A program made the position numbers and the translations under genes. This document shows, piece by piece, positions 1-8,730 of a stretch of 51,661 bases of DNA (positions are counted from its first letter, which is position 1; each line of letters opens with the position of its first letter). This DNA is from Acrasis kona (Eukaryota; Heterolobosea; Eutetramitea; Acrasida; Acrasidae). Under the pieces are notes generated by a model. It saw only the letters and a program-made list of their open reading frames with translations. It was not told where the DNA came from and made no database searches. The stretch spans positions 1 through 51,661 of the forward strand of contig JAOPGA020001125.1 of the NCBI GenBank assembly GCA_026419775.2, read 5' to 3'.

Positions 1-1450
1 CTGCTAATGCTGATTGAACATCTGAGTGGATGCTTTCATCGTTGATCATATCTATCATTTGTTTCTTTTCTTCTGCTGTAACGTCTTTTCTCACAGAAAT
101 ACCACCTGCTAATGCTGATTGAACATCTGAGTGGATGCTTTCATTCTCAATCATATCTATCATTTGTTTCTTTTCATCTGCTGTAATATCTTCTCTTCTG
201 GTAATACCATATGCTAATGCTGATCGAACATCTGAGTGGATGCTTTCATCGTTGATCATATCTATCATTTGTTCTTTTCTTCTGCTGTAATGTCTCTCCT
301 CTCGATAATACCATCTGCTAATGCTAATCGAACATATGAGAAGATGCTTTCATTCTCAATCATATCTATCATTTGTTTCTTTTCATCTGCTGTAATATCT
401 TCTCTTCTGGTAATACCATCTGCTAATGCTGATCGAACATCTAAGTGAATGCTTTCATTCTCAATCATATCTATCATTTGTTTCTTTTCATCTGCTGTGA
501 TGTCTTCTCTTCTGGTAATACCATCTGCTAATGCTGATCGAAAACGAAAGTGAATGCTCTCATCCTTGATCATATCTGTCATATGTTTCTTGTCTTCTGC
601 TGTTGTGTGTTCTCTTCTGGCAATACCACCTGCTAATGCTGATTGAAGATCTGAGTGGATGCTTTGATCCTTGATCATATCTATCATTTGAATCTTTTCT
701 TCTGCTGTAATGTCTTTCCTATCGATGATACCACGCGCTAATGCTAATTGAATATCTGAGTGGATGCTTTCATCGTTGATCATATCTATCATTTGAATCT
801 TTTCATCTGCTGTAATGTCTTTCCTATCGATAATACCACGCGCTAATGCTAATTGAACATCTAAGTGAATGCTGTCATCGTTGATCATATCTATCATTTG
901 TTTCTTTTCATCTGCTGTAATGTCTTCTCTTCTGGTAATACCACCTGCTAATGCTGATCGAACATCTAAGTGAATGCTTTCATTCTCAATCATATCTATC
1001 ATTTGTTTCTTTTCATCTGCTGTAATGTCTTCTCTTCTGGCAATACCATCTGCTAATGATGATTGAACATCTAAGTGAATGCTGTCATCGTTGATCATAT
1101 CTATCATTTGTTTCTTTTCATCTGCTGTAATGTCTTCTCTTCTGGTAATACCATATGCTAATGATGATTGAACATCTAAGTGAATGCTTTCATTCTCAAT
1201 CATATCTATCATTTGTTTCTTTTCATCTGCTGTAATGTCTTCTCTTCTGGCAATACCACCTGCTAATGCTGATTGAACATCTGAGTGAATGCTTTCATCG
1301 TTGATCATATCTATCATTTGTTTCTTTTCTTCTGCTGTAATATCTTCTCTTCTGGTAATACCATATGTTAATACTAATTGAACATGAAAGTCAATGCTCT
1401 CATCTGTGATTAATTGCATCATTCGCTGCTTTTCTTCTGCCGTAATGTTC
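1..1450 (-). repeat. Tandem array of about 14 coding repeats, 105 bp (35 aa) each
   Basis: On the minus strand the array encodes units of 35 residues beginning ITADEKKQMIDMI and ending in ITRRED or a close variant. About 14 units can be counted, and the array continues past the left window edge. Units differ by a few substitutions, and certain variant blocks recur in several units (MINDESIHSDV versus MIENESIHLDV). This suggests recent expansion by unequal crossing-over or conversion. The units look like two short helices, as in HEAT or armadillo-type solenoids. The unit at about 257-290 has lost one base (see finding). Confidence 0.95.
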
Positions 1451-3471
1451 AAACTTGTGGCAATTTGACGTGCTATTTTTTGTTGATATCCATATATTCC
1501 TTGATGCTTGAATACTTCAACCACATTTTTCAAATTAATCTTTGTATAATAACATAAAACTGACATCATACACGCCACTTTCTCTATGTTATTTTTTACA
1601 AATACGTTATTGTCGATTAATTTCAGACTGTATTCATGTGTACTTGGACATTGCAAAATGTCATATAGCTCGTTATCTACATATATACTTACATGATCAA
1701 GTTTAACGTTACCACGAATAAAATCATACAGAAATTTCTGCTGCTGTTTGAGATATTTGTCAAGAGATAAAGCTTTGTATTTAAGTTGATTGAACGGACA
1801 CTCGTCTAGACAGTGGGTCAATAGAACCATCATGTATTTAATATCAGAACAATCTCCAAACAAGTGATGAAGAAACGACTTTAGAATTTCAGAATTTTTA
1901 GTAACTTGACATTCCTTTTGTTTACCATATAGAATTCCAGAAGTGAAACGCCATGTCAGAAGAAAGTAGCGTTTATCACGGTTTACTTTTAAATAATCAA
2001 CAACATCAGTAGGTACCTCTTTATTCTCAAAACACAGTTTTGCTATGTGATAAGCAGCGAAGTATTCTTGAAAGCTTTGATGCACAAAAAAGTAGTCATG
2101 CTCCTTTATATCTTTTGATCCATTGTCTAAGGATCTAATCAGATGTGTAGATGACAAATACTCTAAGACATTCTCATATGACACTACAGCAGTGCTGTTT
2201 TTATTTAATATTGCTTTTGTATGCCTTTTAACAAAATCAGGACTCATGTGAATAATCTGACTCTTCATGGCTTCATACGCTAACTTGCTCATAACTGTCT
2301 TGTATATCTTCAGAGCTTTTTCTTTTTTAGCTGCTTTTTCTTTTTCATGTTCACTTCCTTTTTTTTTTTCAAATAAAGTGCTGAAAATGTTCTTCACAAC
2401 ATCAGTGTACAATGATGATATTGTGCTCTGCCCCTGTACTTTCTTCTTCAACCAAGAGTAACATAAAAGCTCCAGACTGACTGGTGCATGAGATATTGCC
2501 CATATATTACGATTACTTTGTAAGAGTGTGACAAACTCTGTTTCACTTTGTCCACGTTTTGCTTGTATAAAGTACTTCTCAACAAATTTTGGGATATTCT
2601 CATCTACAAAACCTATACATCTCAGGTGATGGTTAAAGTCAATGATGGTATCCCTACTGATTTTTATTACTGGCATTGGTCTCGATGTCATTATAACGTA
2701 AGGATTAAAATCTGTCCGACAGAACAAAACAGAGAACAAGGTTTCGAGAGCAGGTTTGCATAGAGAGTTTGTGACTTCATCATATCCGTCAAGAACAAAT
2801 AGTATTCGGTCCTGATTTTTCATCAACCAATCCCATAAATCATCAGATAATAATTTATCCATCGAAGAAAAACAATGCTCTTCGACAATATCACAAAAAA
2901 TAACTTTTTTATCATCTTGCGCTTGAATTTGAAAAGAGTTCTTGAAGAGGAGGTCCCTTAATTTTATCCAGAACACTGCGTCAAATTTACTCCGAAATAA
3001 CTTTTCCTCACCTGACCACTGACACGCAATATATTGGCTTAAAACCGATTTTCCGACACCTGCTTGACCTGTGATGAGTATTCGTTTACGCGACGAAGAC
3101 CCTTCGTTGAATAATTCTTGAATTGGAAAGGACTTTGCGTACATAAATAGGTCCTTGAACTTGTCGAACTTCCCTCGACTAAACTCCAACTTTTCATCGA
3201 ATTGTTTTGCATGTTGCGCTTCAACAATGGTTAGGTTGACGAAGCATTCGGAAATATCTCTTCTATCTGACAAGAGAATTCGGTCAACATTTCTCCTACT
3301 TTTATAGTATTTGTCGAGTTTCATTTGGACGTGTTCCAAATCAACCAAGGTTCCTTTGTTTTCTCTCTTACGTTCTTCATTATGAATGACGTTATAGACT
3401 TGTTTTATTTTATTCCCAGAATTGATAATGTTGTTTTTGCCACTCTCGAAGTGTGAGCTGACGTTGTTCAT
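265..3471 (-). CDS. NACHT-family NTPase with C-terminal 35-residue solenoid repeats, frame broken near the left edge
   Basis: The frame is open from 3549, but the codon there is TTG. The first ATG in frame is at 3471, and an upstream exon is possible. Counting from that ATG, a Walker A motif (ITGQAGVGKS) lies near residues 133-142 and a Walker B motif (ILFVLDGYDEV) near 220-232. A helical NACHT-associated region follows, then the 35-residue repeats from about residue 675. The architecture (NACHT ATPase plus solenoid) is that of STAND NTPases, which oligomerise after sensing a ligand with the repeats. A role in immunity or self-recognition is inference. The frame ends at 265 only because one base is missing in a repeat unit; the same repeats continue in another frame to the window edge. 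This is either a truncated allele, a pseudogene or a sequencing error. Confidence 0.85.
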   Translation of the reverse strand: MNNVSSHFESGKNNIINSGNKIKQVYNVIHNEERKRENKGTLVDLEHVQMKLDKYYKSRRNVDRILLSDRRDISECFVNLTIVEAQHAKQFDEKLEFSRGKFDKFKDLFMYAKSFPIQELFNEGSSSRKRILITGQAGVGKSVLSQYIACQWSGEEKLFRSKFDAVFWIKLRDLLFKNSFQIQAQDDKKVIFCDIVEEHCFSSMDKLLSDDLWDWLMKNQDRILFVLDGYDEVTNSLCKPALETLFSVLFCRTDFNPYVIMTSRPMPVIKISRDTIIDFNHHLRCIGFVDENIPKFVEKYFIQAKRGQSETEFVTLLQSNRNIWAISHAPVSLELLCYSWLKKKVQGQSTISSLYTDVVKNIFSTLFEKKKGSEHEKEKAAKKEKALKIYKTVMSKLAYEAMKSQIIHMSPDFVKRHTKAILNKNSTAVVSYENVLEYLSSTHLIRSLDNGSKDIKEHDYFFVHQSFQEYFAAYHIAKLCFENKEVPTDVVDYLKVNRDKRYFLLTWRFTSGILYGKQKECQVTKNSEILKSFLHHLFGDCSDIKYMMVLLTHCLDECPFNQLKYKALSLDKYLKQQQKFLYDFIRGNVKLDHVSIYVDNELYDILQCPSTHEYSLKLIDNNVFVKNNIEKVACMMSVLCYYTKINLKNVVEVFKHQGIYGYQQKIARQIATSLNITAEEKQRMMQLITDESIDFHVQLVLTYGITRREDITAEEKKQMIDMINDESIHSDVQSALAGGIARREDITADEKKQMIDMIENESIHLDVQSSLAYGITRREDITADEKKQMIDMINDDSIHLDVQSSLADGIARREDITADEKKQMIDMIENESIHLDVRSALAGGITRREDITADEKKQMIDMINDDSIHLDVQLALARGIIDRKDITADEKIQMIDMINDESIHSDIQLALARGIIDRKDITAEEKIQMIDMIKDQSIHSDLQSALAGGIARREHTTAEDKKHMTDMIKDESIHFRFRSALADGITRREDITADEKKQMIDMIENESIHLDVRSALADGITRREDITADEKKQMIDMIENESIFSYVRLALADGIIERRDITAEEKNK

Positions 3472-3559
3472 ACCAAAAATTGACAGTATGCTCAACTTGC
3501 TGCTCTTGATTACAAACCTTACAAGACCATCTATTGCATTAATACCCAAGAAGTTTTCA

Positions 3560-4016
3560 ACAATGACATGTATTCAAGAATCACACCACCTCGAATCTGA
3601 GCTCAAACACTTGGACAATCATTTAACCCGAAAAGGCGCCAAGAGAAGACACCAGCAGAACCCCATCACCACCTACTAACAACATGTCAGTAAAATTCCT
3701 TCTCGACAGAATTTACACCCAATACAGTCAGCTCCAACAAGAAAAGCCCTCGGTTGAGTCGGGCATCAGGTCAATCCAAACATCAAACACGGATAACAAC
3801 CAAGCCATGGACAAATTGTCAAAGTATTTCGATATACTGCTCGGTTCAATACAAACACCCTCTCCAAATGAACAGGAACACAATCACCGTCTGTTATTGG
3901 AACTTCAATGGAAAAGCCATTTCTACAACCGCTCAACCTCGTACATTTCCTCTCTCGTTTCAACAATGACTGCCTGTATCCAAGAATCACATCACCTCGA
4001 CTCTGAGCTCAAACAA
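3560..4016. repeat. Two diverged direct copies of a ~50-bp segment
   Basis: The segments at 3560-3610 and 3963-4016 are clearly related (both read as a stretch containing caagaatcacaycacctcg and tgagctcaaaca). In the second copy it is in frame with the retroelement-like frame. It is either an internal duplication of the mobile element or a trace of two nested insertions. Confidence 0.7.
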
Positions 4017-4304
4017 CATTGTTTCCAACATTCATTGTCTAGAGGAGGATACATTTGCTTTGGCCATGGACAACCTTTAAAAAAGAAACATGGACAGTAT
4101 CCATCGAAGTCGAATCAGAAATTGAAGAATGGATTAAGGGTTAAACACATTGACATTATTTTGGCGGGCGATTTCAATGTGGACATTGAACATCAAACCA
4201 GCTCTAGAGGTCGCAGGCTTCGCGTATTGATGGATAAATACCATCAATCCAAACTACCAACATTTAAAGATTACGCTTTTGACAAACTAGTGTTCCATCG
4301 ATGA
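3684..4304 (+). mobile_element. Degraded non-LTR retrotransposon fragment with endonuclease motif
   Basis: An ATG-started frame of 206 codons. Near its end the translation reads DIILAGDFNVDIE, the GDFN motif of the exonuclease-endonuclease-phosphatase fold carried by LINE-type retrotransposons, followed by a typical basic stretch. The rest of the endonuclease and the reverse transcriptase are absent. The N-terminal part is unrecognised. I read it as a 5'-truncated or rearranged LINE remnant, not a host gene. It lies directly upstream of the NACHT gene on the opposite strand. Confidence 0.5.
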
Positions 4305-4871
4305 AAAAGGCTTGGTTCTAGCTAAAAGGATGGACACCCTCATACCTTTTATCAGAACTTGATAAATCAGCGCCACCAAATCACCAAATTATCCTCAACG
4401 TGAAACACTTTGATACCAAAGAGCAAACTGTTTAAAGAGTATACAATGGCACCTGCTTTGCGATAAATCAACCAAAAGAATATAAAGAGTAAATTTATTC
4501 TTTATAAGTATACAAATAAGAGGTAGAATGGTTCCTGTTACAATCTCGTCATCTTCGTCATCTTGGTCGTCTTCTTCGTCGACAATGGCCAAAGCGCCTG
4601 GATCCTGGCGTACAACCACAAGTTCGTAATGATCTCGAATTCCTCCTTCTTGACCGGTTTTCTTCTAGTTTATCTTGGTATTTGCCCTTGTCTTTTCTCT
4701 AAGCAATGTTACCAGTTTTTGTTGGTGTTCGAGATCATCTTGTTGTTTGTGTTGTTGTTGTTGTTGTGTTTTTTAAAAGAAATTACGAGTTTTTATTATA
4801 TATACATATTTACAATACGACGACGACCGTGACTAGGGATTTCAAGAGAGGACCTTTGAGTTGCTGGACGT
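4305..4871. other. Stretch without a convincing gene
   Basis: Both strands contain short open frames between about 4400 and 4830. One is an acidic minus-strand stretch (DEEDDQDDEDDE, around 4540-4590), and one is a T/G-rich hydrophobic plus-strand frame. None has a recognisable domain, and the alternatives overlap, so I call none of them. The DEED run and its complement derive from the same simple tct/gac-rich sequence. Confidence 0.5.
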
Positions 4872-5048
4872 CTACAGATGGGCCATTGGGTGCATTATGT
4901 GGCTGTCGAATAACGAGCTTCTGACAATCATGTTCTGGTCGTCGAACGAGGGCTTCGAATTGGTTGGTAGAAGCTCAATATGATTGATCACCGCATTCTG
5001 TTTCCAGAATCCGTCAAGCACAAGATTGTGATCGTGTCCAAACGCCAT
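4872..5048 (-). CDS. Putative small protein of 58 residues
   Basis: An ATG at 5048 opens a 58-codon frame (starts MAFGHDHNLVLDGFW) that ends with TAG at 4872-4874. Composition is protein-like, with few rare residues. Close to the stop, a gtagac...cctag segment could be a 44-nt intron that would replace the end with a short basic tail. It lies 92 bp upstream of the tRNA-Ser gene on the other strand. No family recognised; could be a chance frame. Confidence 0.35.
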   Translation of the reverse strand: MAFGHDHNLVLDGFWKQNAVINHIELLPTNSKPSFDDQNMIVRSSLFDSHIMHPMAHL

Positions 5049-5140
5049 GATTACTTGCTTGTGGTAGTGGTGGTAAATGTTTAACAGCCTATTTTGAGTA
5101 AAAATTACTCATTATATAATCAAAAAATACATTTTGTGCA

Positions 5141-5237
5141 GCATCGATGGCCGAGTGGTTTGATTTTTTCCTGCATAAGGCGACAGACTTGAAATCTGTT
5201 GTGGAAACACGCGCAGGTTCGAACCCTGCTCGATGCG
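5141..5237 (+). tRNA. tRNA-Ser (anticodon UGA) with a ~16-nt insertion in the D-loop
   Basis: The acceptor arms gcatcga (5141-5147) and tcgatgc (5230-5236) pair perfectly. The D-stem is gcc/ggc. The anticodon arm is acaga-cttgaaa-tctgt with anticodon TGA. There is a short serine-type variable arm (gtg-gaaa-cac) and a T-arm gcagg-ttcgaac-cctgc. The normal D-loop would read gagtggtt-aa. Here about 16 nt (5161-5176) sit between these parts, including a run of six T. A TTTT tract follows the gene at 5240-5243, as expected for Pol III termination. No canonical intron at position 37/38. Confidence 0.85.
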
Positions 5238-5657
5238 ACTTTTAATACCTAATAAGATGGGCGTATGGAATGAACAAAGATGATTGAAACAACACCCTAG
5301 CTAATGATGTATTTGCAACACTGGCGATCTGTTCTGTTAATCACGAGTGTGATGTGATCTGTTTATACGGCGATCTGTTCTGTTGATCACATGGTAATTA
5401 CTGCCGGCGATCGATCTGTTCTGTTAATCACAAGTGTGATGTAATTTGTTAATCACGTAGAATTAGCAGTCAATTAGTAACATTCTATGGTCGATGTCGG
5501 CGTAACGGACAGCTATCAAACTTGTAGCGGTTAATTACGTTAGCTTTTATCTCAACTGTTTCGGGTATCCTATCGCAAGAGCAATCAAGGGTACTCTATC
5601 CATTTAACCTAAATGTTGTTATAAATTATTTAATATATTTAAATTGTATTTTCGATT
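5238..5657. repeat. Intergenic stretch with degenerate tandem repeat (about 5323-5460)
   Basis: Three degenerate copies begin at about 5323, 5369 and 5406. Each contains ggcgatc followed by tctgttctgttratcac. Parts of the unit are internally palindromic (gtgat...atcac). No coding potential seen in the rest of the stretch. Confidence 0.65.
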
Positions 5658-6313
5658 CTAATGGGAGGTAGACTATTTCTGTTTCACTTTCGCCCTCCCT
5701 AGATTTTGAGACAAGGGCATTGTAACCCCTTCCTTTTATTTTTAATCCTCCCGATCTTTAAATAATCCTGTTATCAGCTCTGCAAACAAGATCACTTTGA
5801 GAGTGACGCAAATTCACAGCAAGCATTGGCCAACACGTATATACAATATAAACATCCCGTTATATTCAATGGTGAACACCATGCACCAACCCCAGCACAA
5901 TAATCAACATCAAATCCAGCAGGGCCAACAAGAAAGAGAAAAGAGGAGGAAGGGGAAACTGTGTAGTATGCTACTGGTTGCAAAAGAAACAAGGAGTTCC
6001 AGTTGAAATAATTGTACGAGCAAGAAGCTGTTTTGGTTGTGATAAGTGTGGAAAATGTATGTGTAGGGCGTGCTTTGATTCCTTCAAGCATTGTGAATAC
6101 ACAGATTCAATAAAAAGTCTTGTGTAGTCATGTTTTTGTTTGTTCCTTATTGGGATGCCAAAACATGAGTCATTCGACTCATTGACTGCCAAATCAGAAT
6201 TGGCGGGAGCTTGATTTGGCTAATTAAGTGTCCATTGTCTCAAACGAAAATCGTACAGATTTAAAGTCTTCCAGTGGGGTTATATTGTTTGAACTAATGG
6301 AGGTAGACTATTT
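5658..6313. repeat. Direct repeats of ~20 bp flanking a decayed transposase fragment
   Basis: The sequence ctaatgg(g)aggtagactattt occurs at 5658-5678 and 6293-6313, differing by one inserted base. The 615 bp between them hold the Cys-rich transposase-like remnant. This could be a target-site duplication from a past insertion or the ends of a small non-autonomous element. Confidence 0.55.
5800..6127 (+). pseudogene. Remnant of a piggyBac-like transposase C-terminus
   Basis: One frame (about 5800-5895) reads a helix-like segment ending in GEHHAPTP. After a frame break, another frame (5876-6127) carries a basic stretch and then a Cys-rich module: CVVC, then CFGCDKCGKCMCRACFDSF and His. Spacing of the Cys pairs, the CF and the final H resembles the zinc-binding domain at the end of piggyBac transposases, which is also preceded by an H-x-P segment. 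No catalytic domain is left. Family assignment is tentative. Confidence 0.4.
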
Positions 6314-6361
6314 AGAGTCAACCATGTTTTACAAAGATTTTTTGAAACAATCACAATTTAT

Positions 6362-7813
6362 TCAACTTAATCTCTGACTATAGAATACCTCCATGTCATT
6401 CACCACAAACTTTTCCTGCCCAGTAAAGAATCTTTTGGCGGCGGTACTATTAAAATGATATCCACTTGGCAAAGTGTAACTCTTTCCGGGATTAGAATAA
6501 TTATCATTACGTGCACCACAGTTGTTTTGAATGCACACGTCTCTACCATCAAACGAGTTGCTACCATCACCATACCTTGGACCAAAATTAACATGATTGC
6601 AAATGGCAAATTTATTAGCATGAACCCTGAGTTTAATTGGTCGATGATTTGTTGGATTTGTTAAAGAATACAACCAAGCCTTATCATCATAAATATACTC
6701 TTCATTGTTTGGAGAGTCCCACGACTTACTTGTGTAACCACCAAATAAATAACCATTTTCATCATTGCTACCTTCGACACGACTTTTAATAACTGTAATT
6801 GTTTCACCCCTCTTATCACAAAAAGTATGGAAATTTCTCGCCTCGTAGCCGTCCCTACTGGCTCTATAACACAATATCCATTTGCGTCTGCCCGTATTGT
6901 CTTCTGCGTACCATCTGGACAATTGTAATTGTTGTTCTGCATTCAATAAAATAGATTCAAACACATGAGTGGCACATTCCCTTGGTTTTTGATACTTTAT
7001 TGTTGGCGTTTCAAACACATTGTCTTGTATACTGTGTTTTACAAGAGAAGCCTCGGTGACAATACGCAGAAGGTCAATATTTTCTTTAATATACTTTTTT
7101 TCAAACAGGAAATACAAACACTTTGTGCTAACATAATGAAGTCTGACGCACTCCTGAAACATTGTGTTCACAAATTGAAGACGATCTTGTAAATCTACTT
7201 CCACCCAAGTGATAACAAATTCAAGAATACGATCCTCAGAATCTACCAGAAGATCCTCTCTGGATAGAATGAAAGAAACTTTATCAAAGTCAAGCAAAAG
7301 GAAAGTACTACTGTGCGACAATGTATTAAATTGTAGACCGATGAAGCGATAGGCAGCCTCTCTCAAGTCGTTGAATCTTTGGTTGTCCTCGACATTCAGG
7401 AACAAACAAGAAAGACAATTAGATTCGTTCATGCTCTCGGCAAGATACTCAAAACATTTATTTTCTAAATTTTTGCATCTATATTTATCTGCGAGTTCGG
7501 CTAAAGACGCCATTTTTTGTTCATTTATTTCAATCATTCCTGTATAAAACGATTTTATCATAATGATGAACAATTCTTCATCGTCATCTTCTATGTTGAC
7601 AACATTAGAGAGTGATTCTTGCATGGGACTGAGGAACATTGCTTTTAATACTTCACTGTGAAAAGCGAGTATGTTTCGATGTACGTACAGTACGTTGCTG
7701 GATGCTTTGAACTTGATTTGTATGTCTGAAAAAGAAGTATCGTTGAACATCGATGTGTATGCCATGCCTACTCCTGTAATTGATATTCTGCTCGTGTGCT
7801 TCCGATTAGACAT
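6362..7813 (-). CDS. BTB-BACK-TLDc domain protein
   Basis: 483 residues, ATG start, no intron. An N-terminal BTB/POZ domain (about 24-125; FSDIQIKF, VLYVHRNILAFHSEVLKAMF) is followed by a BACK-like helical segment (about 130-270). A TLDc domain (about 284-481) has the typical LCYRASRDGYEARNFH, YLFGGYTSKSW and GPRYGDG segments. BTB proteins usually dimerise and recruit cullin-3 ubiquitin ligase. TLDc domains bind V-ATPase or act in oxidative-stress responses in other eukaryotes. This combination is common in amoebae and other protists. The specific role here is unknown. Confidence 0.92.
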   Translation of the reverse strand: MSNRKHTSRISITGVGMAYTSMFNDTSFSDIQIKFKASSNVLYVHRNILAFHSEVLKAMFLSPMQESLSNVVNIEDDDEELFIIMIKSFYTGMIEINEQKMASLAELADKYRCKNLENKCFEYLAESMNESNCLSCLFLNVEDNQRFNDLREAAYRFIGLQFNTLSHSSTFLLLDFDKVSFILSREDLLVDSEDRILEFVITWVEVDLQDRLQFVNTMFQECVRLHYVSTKCLYFLFEKKYIKENIDLLRIVTEASLVKHSIQDNVFETPTIKYQKPRECATHVFESILLNAEQQLQLSRWYAEDNTGRRKWILCYRASRDGYEARNFHTFCDKRGETITVIKSRVEGSNDENGYLFGGYTSKSWDSPNNEEYIYDDKAWLYSLTNPTNHRPIKLRVHANKFAICNHVNFGPRYGDGSNSFDGRDVCIQNNCGARNDNYSNPGKSYTLPSGYHFNSTAAKRFFTGQEKFVVNDMEVFYSQRLS

Positions 7814-7853
7814 CTTTTATCGTTTTGTGTCGTTTGGTTGTTATGACAAGTGA

Positions 7854-8176
7854 CAACCCTGGTTGGTTGTATAAATGGAAGTCAATTTGTAGAGGTTGCC
7901 AATGAACGTGGTGTAGAGGTGGCACATTTGTTGTTTGTTTTGACAAACCATCACGTGATGCAGAGAATGAGTTGACCGACCGTCATGCAAATCTACTATT
8001 TTCGCTCTTTAAATTAGAAAAGATATTAGAACTGTACAGTGAACAACATGTAAAGAGAAATGTTACTTAGAACTTGAACATTCAATGGATATACATAGAA
8101 CTTTTGTATGAACTTGGTTGTAATCACGGAAATTGAAATTCCAGATGACCAATCCAACACAAGAAAATAATTTGAC
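7854..8176. promoter_or_regulatory. Divergent intergenic region between BTB-TLDc gene and ubiquitin-like gene
   Basis: About 360 bp separate two divergent start codons (7813 and 8177). I see AT-rich sequence and no recognisable RNA gene or motif; promoters of both genes are presumably here. Confidence 0.4.
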
Positions 8177-8447
8177 ATGAAACTCAACGTGAAGACCATC
8201 TCTGGAGGTACTTATGCTATAGATGTCAACGAGACCGATAAAATCAGTGACATCAAAAAGTAAGACGATCTGTTACTCATTTATTAAAAACAATAGAATT
8301 ATTCAAGAGAAGGTAGCCTTGGACCCCGCACAACAACGTCTAGTTTACAGTGGAAAGATTTTGGCCGATGATAAGACTGTTGCAGAGCACAAATTAACAG
8401 GTGGCATGACCATTCAGCTGATCCTTCAATTGAAGGGAGGTTTGTAA
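8177..8447 (+). CDS. Stand-alone ubiquitin-like protein, 77 residues, ending Gly-Gly-Leu
   Basis: Two exons, 8177-8259 and 8297-8447, joined over a 37-nt intron (gtaag...atag). This splice is preferred over downstream AGs because it gives a protein that aligns with ubiquitin without gaps. The protein starts MKLNVKTISGGTY, contains QQRLVYSGK and ends LQLKGGL, with Gly-Gly exactly at 75-76. Lysines equivalent to ubiquitin K6, K27, K33 and K48 are present. Positions 11, 29 and 63 are not lysine, and residue 72, which guides E1 choice, is Gln (Arg in ubiquitin, Ala in NEDD8). The single residue after Gly-Gly implies processing before conjugation. It may be a divergent NEDD8 or another modifier. 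Confidence 0.85.
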
Positions 8448-8730
8448 ACTGTATTTAATTAAAATGTCGAAAATTTAAAAGTCACTTTTATTCATTTTGC
8501 TCTTTAATGAAAAATTACATGTATTTTTTGTGATTCTGTAAATTCTGTAACTTGAAGTTTCCATCACATTTCAATTTTTTGTCGTTTTTAGTGCGACATC
8601 ACACCGAAACCTCTCGCGGCGGCAATGGTTCATTATTGACCTTCCATGTCGCGGTCCTTTGGTGCGTCTTGTAAAGTTAAAATAAATTACAAGTCACTTG
8701 CGGGCTGTTGCTGTTAGTAGCTGACGAGTC
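8448..8730. other. Intergenic stretch
   Basis: No coding frame or RNA gene recognised. It contains the 3' region of the ubiquitin-like gene and the promoter of the next gene on the same strand. Confidence 0.4.

Noticed and set aside
1-1450. CRISPR-like regular repeats
   Set aside because: The 105-bp units are contiguous without spacers and encode protein in frame; this is a coding tandem repeat in a eukaryote.
3472-3549. N-terminal extension of the NACHT protein starting at 3549
   Set aside because: The codon is TTG and an in-frame TGA lies shortly upstream; the first ATG is at 3471.
4563-4832. Hydrophobic plus-strand protein
   Set aside because: The frame is made of T-rich low-complexity sequence, has no ATG-context support, and overlaps alternative frames of equal quality.
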